From Sulfurivermis sp040755915 (lineage in GTDB: Bacteria; Pseudomonadota; Gammaproteobacteria; Thiohalomonadales; Thiohalomonadaceae), in the NCBI GenBank assembly GCA_040755915.1, contig JBFLWM010000004.1, positions 62,001 through 126,000 of the forward strand: a stretch of 64,000 nucleotides of DNA. Direction: 5' to 3'. Positions within the stretch are counted from its first letter, which is position 1; every line of letters begins with the position of its first letter. Positions 55,001 through 62,063 of this stretch are shown here, piece by piece. Under the pieces are notes generated by a model that was not told the origin of the DNA, made no database searches, and saw only the letters and a list, made by a program, of their open reading frames with translations. The translations under genes and the position numbers were made by a program.

Positions 55001-55104
55001 ACGGTAACCGCGCGCAATTCGTCCTGTGCGGCGTGGAGGGGGGCGCCGAGACACAGGGCCAGCAGGGGCAGCAGTCGGAGCAGCAGGCGTTGCACAGAGC
55101 TCAT
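52015..55104 (-). CDS. periplasmic-binding-domain sensor diguanylate cyclase (NMT1/THI5-PAS-GGDEF)
   Basis: 1029-residue membrane sensor. A signal peptide is followed by an NMT1/THI5-type substrate-binding domain (VTVQLKWYHQFQFAGYYAA, about 34-52, to about residue 320), then a membrane helix (VYWIVAIGVLVTLLGGGIILYIV), about four PAS domains and a GGDEF domain. The catalytic motif MGGDEFTVIL is canonical; no EAL domain follows, so it should make c-di-GMP. The large periplasmic part implies direct sensing of a small molecule, perhaps a thiamine-precursor-like or sulfonate-like ligand (family-based inference). It lies next to the porin-cytochrome gene but is transcribed separately. Confidence 0.9.
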   Translation of the reverse strand: MSSVQRLLLRLLPLLALCLGAPLHAAQDELRAVTVQLKWYHQFQFAGYYAAAAQGYYREAGLEVTLREGHPEQNPVAEVMAGRADFGIGASDLLLAHASGEPVVAVAVIFQHSPLILLAKRRPDVETVHDLIGKTLQIVPHEHELFAFIQALGLRPADFTLQPRNERLDDLLTERVAAVAAYSTDEPFELQQNKIDYLEITPRSAGIDFYGDSLFTSRSLAKQDPEMVSAFRDASLRGWAYALAHPEETVDLILQQYPSDKSRDHLLYEARALQRLILPELVELGYMNPGRWKHIADSYASLGMLPPGYDFDDFLFGPHPQVDLTLVYWIVAIGVLVTLLGGGIILYIVRLNHRLRLSEQRYRVVYQNAPMAIVVSDAQHRITAWNRQAERIFGWRADEVLGRDFFDFMVPPDEQPQVRSAVQQVIDSAPDSHSLNWNLTKSGTPILCEWMNAALRDSDGSLGGVVALAVDVTERSRLQEQLRTSEENYRALAETAPFPAVVTSLSDNTVLYINQRAETHFGIRREEAIGSHAPDYWVDPAQRAILLGLLRSQGQVSDFEAQLRDGRGNNFWGYLSAALTTFDGKPSAFVSFNDISERKRIEQALRDSERHYRLLAENAFDVIWTMDLQGSFTYVSPSVERLRGYSVGEVMQQTVEQALTPESAQRAAAGMRHILEAGEVLQHHWELEQPCKDGSTVWTDVMVSLMHDADGKPSGLLGITRDITEERHIREALNTRSVAIEAAAEAVIITDPEGHIEYVNPAFSQMTGYSADEVIGKKPSILKSGHQFPAFYRELWETITAGKIWRGETINRRKDGSVYTEIMAIAPVRDSQGRITHYVAIKHDITKRKELEARLEHLAHFDVLTNLPNRPLFYDRLERAIASARRNSESIGLLFIDLDGFKQVNDTCGHDMGDRLLQEVAQRLLDSVRESDTVARMGGDEFTVILRNLATPGNAEAVAGKIIATLSDPFIINQQALHIGASIGISLYPLHADTLESLVSYADLAMYGVKHRGKNNYAVYTPIADDEPA

Positions 55105-55209
55105 GCGGTATGTCCGGCTTTGGACGAAGTGTAGGTATAATTCCTACTTTACTCGTTTCTGCCGGAGGCGTCTGCCGACGGGGCAAGGCTCTGGCACGGA
55201 TGGTCAGGA

Positions 55210-55296
55210 TGGTGCCGAGGGTCGGAATCGAACCGACACGGGGTTGCCCCCGGCAGATTTTGAGTCTGCTGCGTCTACCAGTTTCGCCACCCCGGC
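55210..55296 (-). tRNA. tRNA-Leu (anticodon CAA)
   Basis: 87-base class II tRNA. It starts GCCGGGGTGGCGAAACTGG and ends CCTCGGCACCA with the CCA encoded. A long variable arm (GCCGGGGGCAACCCCGT) is present. The anticodon loop ACTCAAAA gives anticodon CAA (reads TTG). The T arm is GTCGGTTCGATTCCGAC. Confidence 0.95.
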
Positions 55297-55366
55297 TGGG
55301 GAGGGCGCATTATAGGGAAAGGTGTACGCGGCGGCAAAGCCCCTTTTTTGATACGATGCGCGGCCC

Positions 55367-56428
55367 ATGCGCCGCCAGGACTTCCATTTCGACCTCCCCC
55401 CGGAGCTGATCGCCCAGCATCCCGCCGCAGAGCGCGGCGGCAGCCGGCTGCTTTTCCTCGACGGTGCCGACGGCACGCGCCGTGACCTTTTGTTCCGCGA
55501 CCTGCCCGGGCTGCTGCGCCGCGGCGACCTGCTGGTGTTCAACGACACACGGGTGATTCCGGCGCGCCTGTTCGGCCGCAAGGAAAGCGGTGGTCAGGTG
55601 GAGGTGCTGGTGGAGCGCATCGTCGGCGAGGATCGGGTGCTGGCCCATGTTCGCGCCAGCAAGTCGCCCAGGCCGGGCACCTGGCTGGTGCTGGAAAGCG
55701 CGGTGGAGGTGGAAACGCTGGGGCGTGCCGGTGACCTGTTCGAGCTGCGCTTCCCCGGTCCCGCGCTGCCGCTGCTCAAGCAGTACGGCCGCATGCCGCT
55801 GCCGCCGTATATCGAGCGTGATGCCGCCGCGCAGGACGGCGAGCGCTACCAGACCGTTTATGCCCGCCGCGAAGGGGCGGTGGCGGCCCCCACCGCCGGC
55901 CTGCATTTCGATGACGCGATGCTGGCCCGCCTCGCCGAGCAGGGCATCGAGCGCGCCTTCGTCACCCTGCACGTGGGCGCCGGCACCTTCCAGCCGGTGC
56001 GGGTGGACGACATCCGCGCGCACGTCATGCACCACGAGTACCTGGAGGTCTCGGCGGAGACCTGCGCCGCCATAGCGGCGACCCGTGCCCGCGGCGGCCG
56101 GGTGGTGGCGGTGGGGACCACGGTGGTGCGCAGCCTGGAGAGCGCGGCGCGCGGCGGCGCACTGGAACCGTTTGCCGGCGAGACCGACATCTTCATCTAT
56201 CCGGGCTATGAATTCCGCGTGGTGGATGCGCTGCTCACCAACTTCCACCTGCCGGAGTCCACCCTGCTGATGCTGGTGTCGGCCTTTGCCGGCTACGAGA
56301 ATGTGATGGCGGCGTACCGCCACGCGGTGGCCGAGCGCTACCGCTTCTTCAGCTATGGCGACGCCATGTTTGTTCTACCCAAAGTGGCAAGTGACAAGTT
56401 GCAAGTGGCAAGAAAAGAACGCTTGTAA
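55367..56428 (+). CDS. queA: S-adenosylmethionine:tRNA ribosyltransferase-isomerase
   Basis: Adds epoxyqueuosine precursor ribosyl group from SAM in queuosine synthesis. 353 residues, similar to the 356 of E. coli. The core shows RLLFLDGADGTRRDLLFRDLP, NDTRVIPARLFG, TAGLHFDDAMLARL and AYRHAVAERYRFFSYGDAMFVL. The last 15 residues (SDKLQVARKERL and before) are encoded by the heptad-repeat element at 56382, not by conserved QueA sequence. The neighbouring tgt acts in the same pathway. Confidence 0.96.
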   Translation: MRRQDFHFDLPPELIAQHPAAERGGSRLLFLDGADGTRRDLLFRDLPGLLRRGDLLVFNDTRVIPARLFGRKESGGQVEVLVERIVGEDRVLAHVRASKSPRPGTWLVLESAVEVETLGRAGDLFELRFPGPALPLLKQYGRMPLPPYIERDAAAQDGERYQTVYARREGAVAAPTAGLHFDDAMLARLAEQGIERAFVTLHVGAGTFQPVRVDDIRAHVMHHEYLEVSAETCAAIAATRARGGRVVAVGTTVVRSLESAARGGALEPFAGETDIFIYPGYEFRVVDALLTNFHLPESTLLMLVSAFAGYENVMAAYRHAVAERYRFFSYGDAMFVLPKVASDKLQVARKERL

Positions 56429-56456
56429 CTTGGGACTTGGAACTTGAGACTTTCCC
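56382..56456. repeat. inverted repeat with perfect heptad phasing
   Basis: Left arm: AAGTGGC, AAGTGAC, AAGTTGC, AAGTGGC, AAGAAAA (56382-56416). Right arm: CTTGTAA, CTTGGGA, CTTGGAA, CTTGAGA, CTTTCCC (56422-56456). Each unit is exactly 7 bases, and the arms carry AAG-type and CTT-type units in opposite orientation around a 5-base centre. The left arm is inside queA; the right arm lies in the queA-tgt spacer and abuts the tgt ATG at 56458. Confidence 0.7.
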
Positions 56457-56457
56457 G

Positions 56458-57573
56458 ATGAACTTCGAACTGCTCACCACCGACCACCAGGCCCGCCGTG
56501 GCCGCCTGCACTTTGCCCGCGGCACGGTGGAGACGCCGGCCTTCATGCCGGTGGGCACCTACGGCACGGTGAAGGCGATGACGCCGGAGGAGCTGCGCGA
56601 GCTGGGCGCGGAGATCATCCTCGGCAACACCTTCCACCTGATGCTGCGTCCCGGCACCGACATCATCAACCTGCACGGCGACCTGCACGACTTCATGCAC
56701 TGGGACGGCCCGATCCTCACCGACTCCGGCGGCTTCCAGGTGTTCAGCCTGGGCGAGATGCGCAAGATCAGCGAGCAGGGTGTCACCTTCGCCTCGCCGG
56801 TGGACGGCAGCAAGGTGTTCATGGGGCCGGAGGAGTCCATGGCGGTGCAGCGGGCGCTGGGCTCCGATATCGTGATGATCTTCGACGAGTGCACCCCCTA
56901 TCCGGCGACCGAGCAGCAGGCGCGCGAGTCCATGGAGCTGTCGCTGCGCTGGGCGGCGCGCAGCAAGGTCGCGCATGGCGACAATCCCAACGCCCTGTTC
57001 GGCATCGTGCAGGGCGGCATGTATCCGCAGCTGCGCCGGGAATCGCTGGCCGGGCTGGTGGAGATCGGCTTCGACGGCTATGCCATCGGCGGGCTGTCGG
57101 TGGGCGAGCCCAAGGACGAGATGCTGCATACGCTGGAGGCCATCACCCCGCACATGCCCACCGACCGGCCGCGCTACCTGATGGGCGTCGGCACCCCGGA
57201 GGACATCGTCGAGGCGGTGCGCCGCGGCGTCGACATGTTCGACTGCGTGCTGCCCACCCGCAATGCCCGCAACGGCCACCTGTTCACCAGCGAGGGGGCG
57301 GTGCGCATCCGCAACAGCCAGTACCAGCACGATACCCGTCCGCTGGACCCGGACTGCGACTGCTACACCTGCCGCCATTACAGCCGCAGCTACCTGCGCC
57401 ACCTGGACAAGTGCGGCGAGATCCTCGGTGCCCGCCTCAACACCATCCACAACCTGCACTACTACCAGCGCTTGATGCGCGACCTGCGCGCCGCCATTCA
57501 GGCCGGCAGCCTGGAGCAGGCGGTGGCGGAGTTCTATGGCCGGCGGGGACAAGCCGTGCCGCCTATGCCATAA
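56458..57573 (+). CDS. tgt: tRNA-guanine transglycosylase
   Basis: Swaps preQ1 for guanine at the wobble position of queuosine tRNAs. 371 residues. Motifs: TDSGGFQVFSLGEMRKI with the catalytic Asp (about 90), IFDECTPYPAT and the zinc site CDCYTCRHYSRSYLRHLDK. The ATG at 56458 gives the canonical length; a longer in-frame reading to 56437 runs into the repeat. No clear ribosome-binding site is visible, because the heptad repeat occupies that position. This could reduce or couple translation to queA (inference). Confidence 0.96.
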   Translation: MNFELLTTDHQARRGRLHFARGTVETPAFMPVGTYGTVKAMTPEELRELGAEIILGNTFHLMLRPGTDIINLHGDLHDFMHWDGPILTDSGGFQVFSLGEMRKISEQGVTFASPVDGSKVFMGPEESMAVQRALGSDIVMIFDECTPYPATEQQARESMELSLRWAARSKVAHGDNPNALFGIVQGGMYPQLRRESLAGLVEIGFDGYAIGGLSVGEPKDEMLHTLEAITPHMPTDRPRYLMGVGTPEDIVEAVRRGVDMFDCVLPTRNARNGHLFTSEGAVRIRNSQYQHDTRPLDPDCDCYTCRHYSRSYLRHLDKCGEILGARLNTIHNLHYYQRLMRDLRAAIQAGSLEQAVAEFYGRRGQAVPPMP

Positions 57574-57635
57574 TGCCGGCCGTTTTTTACTGTCTTAGGT
57601 TAGACATAGCCAGCATATAAACGTGGGGAAATGCC

Positions 57636-57962
57636 ATGGGTTTTTTATTTGCTGATGCTTGGGCAGAAACAGTCCACACCACGCAGCAGCCCTCTCTCTT
57701 TGAAGGATTGTTGCCCCTTATTGTTCTTTTCGCTGTATTTTGGTTCTTGTTTGTGCGGCGACGTGGAAAAGCACCAATATCTTTTGACGATTACAAGCGT
57801 AAGTATCCGAAGCATGTGAGTGAAGGGAAGGTTGGGTGTTATAACTGCGGTGCGCGGGATATTCATATCCAAGTTGCAGAAACTAGCCCACGTTCTCGAA
57901 CTAATGTTCATATCTGCCGGCAATGTGGTTCAGAGTTGTATCGCAGCAAAGTAACCCATTGA
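57636..57962 (+). CDS. YajC-like N-terminus fused to a four-cysteine zinc-ribbon-like domain
   Basis: 108-residue protein. Residues 1-11 (MGFLFADAWAE) closely resemble the start of YajC encoded next (MSFFISDAWAE). A single hydrophobic helix follows (LLPLIVLFAVFWFLFVRRRG, about 25-44), placed as in YajC. Instead of the YajC beta domain, the C-terminal half has CYNCG and CRQCG (CxxC pairs about 25 residues apart) ending LYRSK, which suggests a zinc ribbon. The base composition is clearly lower in GC than its neighbours, hinting at recent acquisition or different codon pressure. It lies between tgt and yajC, 35 bases before yajC. Function is unknown. Confidence 0.8.
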   Translation: MGFLFADAWAETVHTTQQPSLFEGLLPLIVLFAVFWFLFVRRRGKAPISFDDYKRKYPKHVSEGKVGCYNCGARDIHIQVAETSPRSRTNVHICRQCGSELYRSKVTH

Positions 57963-57997
57963 TTTTATAGAATCTAAATGGTGATTAAGGAGTTGTT

Positions 57998-58336
57998 ATG
58001 AGCTTTTTTATTTCCGACGCTTGGGCCGAAGCTGTACCCGCCGCTGCTCAGCAGGGGAGTCCGTGGGATGTTTTACCGATGTTCGCCATTATGTTCGTCG
58101 TGTTTTACTTCCTGCTCATCCGTCCGCAGCAGAAGCGCGCCAAGGAGCACCGCACCATGGTCGAGAACCTGGCCAAGGGCGACGAGGTGGTGACCGGCGG
58201 CGGCCTGGTGGGCAAGGTGACCGATCTGGGCGACAACTTCATCGAGGTCGAGGTGGCCGACAACGTGCGCGTCAAGGTGCAGCGCCAGATGCTGGCCTCC
58301 GTCCTGCCCAAGGGAACCATCAAGGGCGGTCTGTAA
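57998..58336 (+). CDS. yajC: preprotein translocase subunit YajC
   Basis: Inner-membrane accessory subunit of the SecDF-YajC complex. 112 residues: short N-terminus, one helix (LPMFAIMFVVFYFLLIRPQQKR, about 29-50) with the family motif RPQQKRAKEH, then the cytoplasmic part GDEVVTGGGLVGKVTDLGDNFIEVEVA. AAGGAG is 5 bases upstream. The paralogue-like start of the previous gene is discussed there. secD begins 64 bases downstream. Confidence 0.96.
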   Translation: MSFFISDAWAEAVPAAAQQGSPWDVLPMFAIMFVVFYFLLIRPQQKRAKEHRTMVENLAKGDEVVTGGGLVGKVTDLGDNFIEVEVADNVRVKVQRQMLASVLPKGTIKGGL

Positions 58337-58400
58337 TCCCACACAAGAATAAAAAGTATCCCGGCCCGCCGCCTGGCGGCGGGCCCTTGGAGTTGCATCC

Positions 58401-60260
58401 ATGAACAAATATCCCCTGTGGAAGAACCTGCTCATCGCCCTCGTCCTGCTGGTGGGGGTGGTCTATGCGCTGCCCAACCTGTACGGCGACGACCCGTCGG
58501 TGCAGGTGCTGGCGGGCCGCGCCGGCAAGGTCGACACGGGTACGCTCGGGCGCCTGGAGCAGGCGCTGAAGGCGCAGGGGATCGAACTGAAGCGCGCCGA
58601 GCTGCTCGGCGACACCCTGCTGCTGCGTTTCACCGGCACCGAGCCGCAGCTCAAGGCCTACGAACTGGTGCGCGAGACCCTCGGCAGCAATTACTCGGTG
58701 GCCCTCAATCTGGCGCCGGCCACTCCCGGCTGGCTGCGTTCGCTCGATGCCATGCCGATGTACCTGGGCCTGGACCTGCGCGGCGGCGTGCATTTCCTGA
58801 TGCAGGTGGACATGGAGGCCGCCGGGGCGCAGGCGCTGGAGCGCTATGTCAGCGACTGGCGCACCCTGCTGCGCGACAAGAAGGTGCGCTATCTGACGGT
58901 CGCCACCAACGCCGGTCGTGTCGAGGCCCGTTTCCGCGATGCCGCCGAGCGCGACCGCGCCCAGGAGCTGCTGCACGCGGAATACCGTGATCTGCTGCTG
59001 GAGAGCGCCGAGCGGGACGGCGTGTTCCTGCTGCAGGCCCACCTGAGCGAAAAAGAGCTGCGTGACATCAAGAAATTTGCCCTGCAGCAGAACATCACCA
59101 CCCTGCGCAACCGCGTCAACGAGCTGGGCGTGGCCGAGCCGGTGATCCAGCAGCAGGGCGACGAGCGCATCGTGGTGCAGCTGCCCGGCGTGCAGGACAC
59201 GGCGCGCGCCAAGGATATCCTCGGTGCCACCGCCACCCTGGAGTACCGTCTGGTGGACGAGGAGCATGGCGTGGCGGAGGCGGTGGCCGGCCGCGTGCCG
59301 CCCGGCAGCCGCCTGTATTACGAGCGCAACGGCCAGCCGATCCTGCTGCAGCGCCAGGTGATCATCACCGGCGACCAGATCATCGACGCCGCCTCCGGCA
59401 TCGATTCGCAGAGCGGCGGCCCGATGGTCAGCGTCACCCTGGACGGCCAGGGGGCCCGGCGCATGGACAACACCACCCGCGACAACGTCGGCAAGCGCAT
59501 GGCGGTGGTGTTCATCGAGACCAAGACCGAAACCAAGACGGTGAACGGCCAGCCGCAGCGCGTGACGTCGCGTACCGAAGAGGTGATCAGCGTGGCGGTG
59601 ATCCGCGATCGCTTCAGCAAGCGCTTCCAGACCACCGGTCTGGACAGTACCGAGGAAGCGCGCAACCTGGCCCTGCTGCTGCGCGCCGGTGCCCTGGCGG
59701 CACCGATGGAGATCGTGGAGGAGCGCACCATCGGCCCGAGCCTCGGCCAGGACAACATCGATCAGGGCGTCGCCTCGGTGGTCATCGGCTTTGCCCTGGT
59801 GGTGGCCTTCATGGTGTTCTGGTACCGCGCCTTCGGTCTCATCGCCAATCTGGCGCTGCTGCTCAACCTGGTGCTGATCGTGGCGGTGCTGTCACTGCTG
59901 CAGGCCACCCTGACCCTGCCCGGCATCGCCGGCATCGTGCTGACGCTGGGCATGGCGGTGGACGCCAACGTGCTGATCTATGAGCGCATCCGTGAGGAAC
60001 TGCACAACGGCAATTCGCCGCAGGCCAGCATCAATGCCGGCTACGAGCGCGCCTTCGCCACCATTGCCGACGCCAATATCACCACGCTGATCGCCGCGGT
60101 GGTGCTGTTCGGCTTCGGCACCGGCCCGGTCAAGGGATTTGCCGTGACGCTGTCCATCGGCATCCTCACCTCCATGTTCACCGCCGTGATGGTGAGCCGC
60201 GCGGTGGTGAACCTGACCTACGGTCGCCAGCGTCGTCTGGCCAAGCTGCCGCTGGCCTGA
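58401..60260 (+). CDS. secD: protein translocase subunit SecD
   Basis: Proton-driven pulling subunit of the Sec translocon. 619 residues: N-terminal helix (about 7-24), large periplasmic domain with LGLDLRGGVHFLMQVD (about 119), then five C-terminal helices with VDANVLIYERIREE (conserved D519-like Asp, about 517) and the final VMVSRAVVNLTYGRQR. It is in the usual order yajC-secD-secF and 11 bases before secF. Confidence 0.98.
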   Translation: MNKYPLWKNLLIALVLLVGVVYALPNLYGDDPSVQVLAGRAGKVDTGTLGRLEQALKAQGIELKRAELLGDTLLLRFTGTEPQLKAYELVRETLGSNYSVALNLAPATPGWLRSLDAMPMYLGLDLRGGVHFLMQVDMEAAGAQALERYVSDWRTLLRDKKVRYLTVATNAGRVEARFRDAAERDRAQELLHAEYRDLLLESAERDGVFLLQAHLSEKELRDIKKFALQQNITTLRNRVNELGVAEPVIQQQGDERIVVQLPGVQDTARAKDILGATATLEYRLVDEEHGVAEAVAGRVPPGSRLYYERNGQPILLQRQVIITGDQIIDAASGIDSQSGGPMVSVTLDGQGARRMDNTTRDNVGKRMAVVFIETKTETKTVNGQPQRVTSRTEEVISVAVIRDRFSKRFQTTGLDSTEEARNLALLLRAGALAAPMEIVEERTIGPSLGQDNIDQGVASVVIGFALVVAFMVFWYRAFGLIANLALLLNLVLIVAVLSLLQATLTLPGIAGIVLTLGMAVDANVLIYERIREELHNGNSPQASINAGYERAFATIADANITTLIAAVVLFGFGTGPVKGFAVTLSIGILTSMFTAVMVSRAVVNLTYGRQRRLAKLPLA

Positions 60261-60271
60261 GGAACTGAATC

Positions 60272-61216
60272 ATGCAGATATTCCAGAATACCAACGTCGA
60301 CTTCCTCGGCCAGCGCAAGCTGGCGGTGATGGTTTCCATCCTGCTGTTCGTGGTGTCCATCGGCGCCCTGGTCAGCCGTGGCCTCAACCTCGGCATCGAC
60401 TTCACCGGCGGCACCCTGATGGAGTTCGGCTATGCCCAGCCGACCGAGCTGGCGGTGGTGCGCGAGGCGCTGGTCGCCAACGGTTATGGCGATGCCGTGG
60501 TGCAGCACATCGGCAGCGCGCGCGAGGTGATGGTGCGCATGCCGGTACGCGAGGGCATGACCTCGGCCTCGCTGAGCAACGCCGTGCACCAGGCCCTGCA
60601 GCAGGCGGCAGGACAGTCGCTGGAGCTGCGCCGGGTGGAGTTCGTCGGTCCGCAGGTGGGCAACGAGCTGCTGGAGAACGGCGGTCTCGCCATCCTGTAT
60701 GCCCTGATCGGCATCCTGATCTATGTGGCACTGCGCTTCGAGTACCGTCTTGGCGTCGGCGCCATCATCGCCCTGATCCATGATCCGGTGCTGATCCTCG
60801 GCCTGTTCGCGTTGTTCCAGTGGAACTTCGACCTGACGGTACTGGCGGCGATGCTGGCGGTGATCGGCTACTCCCTCAACGACACCATCGTCATCTACGA
60901 CCGCATCCGCGAGAACTTCCGCAAGCTGCGCAAGGCGACGCCGGTGGAGGTGGTGAACGCCTCCATCAACCAGACCCTGTCGCGCACCGTGCTCACCTCC
61001 GGCACCACCCTGTTCGTGGTGCTGGCGCTGGTGGTCTTCGGCGGCGAGATGATCCGCGGCTTTGCCGTGGCCTTCCTTATCGGCATCGTTATCGGCACCT
61101 ATTCCTCGGTGTACGTTGCCAGCACCGCCGCCCTGGCCCTGGGCATCAGCAAGGAGAACCTGATGCCGGTGAAGAAGGAAGGCGAGGGGGAGGAAGAGAT
61201 GGAGAACCTGCCTTAG
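60272..61216 (+). CDS. secF: protein translocase subunit SecF
   Basis: Partner of SecD, 314 residues. N-terminal helix (about 17-36), periplasmic part with LGIDFTGGTLMEFGY (about 44), then five helices with the conserved NDTIVIYDRIRENF and NQTLSRTVLTSGTTLFVV. The C-terminus is acidic (KKEGEGEEEMENLP). A terminator-like hairpin follows at 61274. Confidence 0.97.
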   Translation: MQIFQNTNVDFLGQRKLAVMVSILLFVVSIGALVSRGLNLGIDFTGGTLMEFGYAQPTELAVVREALVANGYGDAVVQHIGSAREVMVRMPVREGMTSASLSNAVHQALQQAAGQSLELRRVEFVGPQVGNELLENGGLAILYALIGILIYVALRFEYRLGVGAIIALIHDPVLILGLFALFQWNFDLTVLAAMLAVIGYSLNDTIVIYDRIRENFRKLRKATPVEVVNASINQTLSRTVLTSGTTLFVVLALVVFGGEMIRGFAVAFLIGIVIGTYSSVYVASTAALALGISKENLMPVKKEGEGEEEMENLP

Positions 61217-61273
61217 GCTGCACGGAACCTATCCGGGCAGCCTGGCAAAACGCCGGCCGGCCCGTGACGAAGA

Positions 61274-61312
61274 CACAGGGCCGGGCCGCAAGGTGCCGGC
61301 CCTGTGCTTTTT
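61274..61312 (+). terminator. intrinsic terminator after secF
   Basis: Stem CACAGGGCCGG (61274-61284) against CCGGCCCTGTG (61296-61306), 11 base loop, followed by CTTTTT. It lies 58 bases after the secF stop. Confidence 0.88.
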
Positions 61313-61350
61313 GTGGCCGGCGAGCAATGAAGTGAGTGAGGAACAATGAA

Positions 61351-61761
61351 ATGACCATGCCCGCAATCAAGATCACCAGCAGCGATTACGATCGGCTGGA
61401 TACCCTGCTGGCCCGCCCGCAGTACCGCCACCTGCCGGCGGCAGAGGCCCTGCGCCAGGAGATGGAGCGGGCCGAGGTGGTGGAGCCGGCGCAGATGCCG
61501 GCCGGGGTGATCACCATGCACTCCACGGCGCGTTGTCTGGAGGAGGGGGAGGGTAGGGAATACGAGCTGACCCTGGTCTATCCGACCGAGGCGGACGGTA
61601 GCGCCGGGCGCGTCTCGGTGCTGGCGCCGGTGGGCACGGCGATGCTCGGTCTGGCGACGGGGCAGGAGATCGACTGGCCGGGTCCGGGCGGGCAGGTACT
61701 GCGGCTGCGTGTGCTGGCGGTGACCTATCAGCCGGAGGCGGCAGGGGATTTCAATCGCTGA
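61351..61761 (+). CDS. rnk: nucleoside diphosphate kinase regulator (GreA/GreB-related)
   Basis: 136 residues, identical in length to E. coli Rnk. It has a short coiled N-terminal region (ITSSDYDRLDTLLARPQY) and a C-terminal GreA-type domain (YELTLVYPTEADGSAGRVSVLAPVGTAMLGL, conserved PVG-A-LLG). It lacks the long coiled coil of GreA, so it should bind RNA polymerase without cleavage activity (family knowledge). ATG 61351 is chosen because GAGG lies about 8 bases upstream; GTG 61336 is less likely. Confidence 0.88.
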   Translation: MTMPAIKITSSDYDRLDTLLARPQYRHLPAAEALRQEMERAEVVEPAQMPAGVITMHSTARCLEEGEGREYELTLVYPTEADGSAGRVSVLAPVGTAMLGLATGQEIDWPGPGGQVLRLRVLAVTYQPEAAGDFNR

Positions 61762-61764
61762 GGT

Positions 61765-61938
61765 TCAGGCGGCGGCGTGCGCATCGTGCGCCGCCTCGGG
61801 AGGCTCGATGGCGATGATCTCGAACACGTCGGGGCTGCTCTGCCAGGCGAAACCGCTGGCCAGATCGTCCATACCGTCGAGCACCTCGCGCATGGTGAGT
61901 TCGAGCGGGCTGATGGTGTTGATGCGTAGTGCCTGCAC
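61765..61938 (-). CDS. short unassigned coding frame or gene remnant
   Basis: 57-codon frame from GTG at 61938 (or ATG at 61893) to TGA, convergent with rnk. Its codons look gene-like in GC-rich third positions (MREVLDGMDDLASGFAWQSS, DVFEIIAIEPPEAAHDAHAA). No family was recognised and the frame stays open upstream through the REP, so it could be the 3' end of a decayed gene. The rest of the gap to suhB (61939-62063) holds only a stem-rich spacer. Confidence 0.3.
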   Translation of the reverse strand: MQALRINTISPLELTMREVLDGMDDLASGFAWQSSPDVFEIIAIEPPEAAHDAHAAA

Positions 61939-62012
61939 GCGGCTGTTCCGTTGCTGAAGTGAATAGTCCTTCAGTTTGTCGGTCGGTGCCCCGGGAACTT
62001 GAGGGTGGGACT

Positions 62013-62061
62013 GTAGGAGCGGATGCGATCCGCTCCTACTGCCGTGCTCCTTGAGCACGGC
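62013..62061. repeat. two perfect hairpins downstream of suhB (REP-like unit)
   Basis: GTAGGAGCGGAT-GCG-ATCCGCTCCTAC (62013-62039) has 12-bp perfect arms. GCCGTGCTC-CTT-GAGCACGGC (62041-62061) has 9-bp perfect arms and is 3 bases from the suhB stop. The first unit resembles the GTAGGAG...CTCCTAC REP type known from pseudomonads and relatives, and shares its AGGAG/CTCCT ends with a hairpin at about 34509. No T-run follows, so termination is uncertain. Confidence 0.75.
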
Positions 62062-62063
62062 GC

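Noticed and set aside
52003..55134. 1043-codon open frame opposite the PAS-GGDEF gene, and similarly long antisense frames at 11792-13813 and 36050-37660
   Set aside because: They exactly mirror well-supported genes, lack family motifs and are explained by high third-position GC.
55105..55209. Promoter at the GTAGGTATAATTCCTAC palindrome upstream of the PAS-GGDEF gene
   Set aside because: Contains a TATAAT word but on the wrong strand for that gene and no matching -35 was found.
57636..57962. Second complete copy of yajC
   Set aside because: Only the N-terminal segment and helix resemble YajC; the RPQQKR motif and the cytoplasmic domain are absent.
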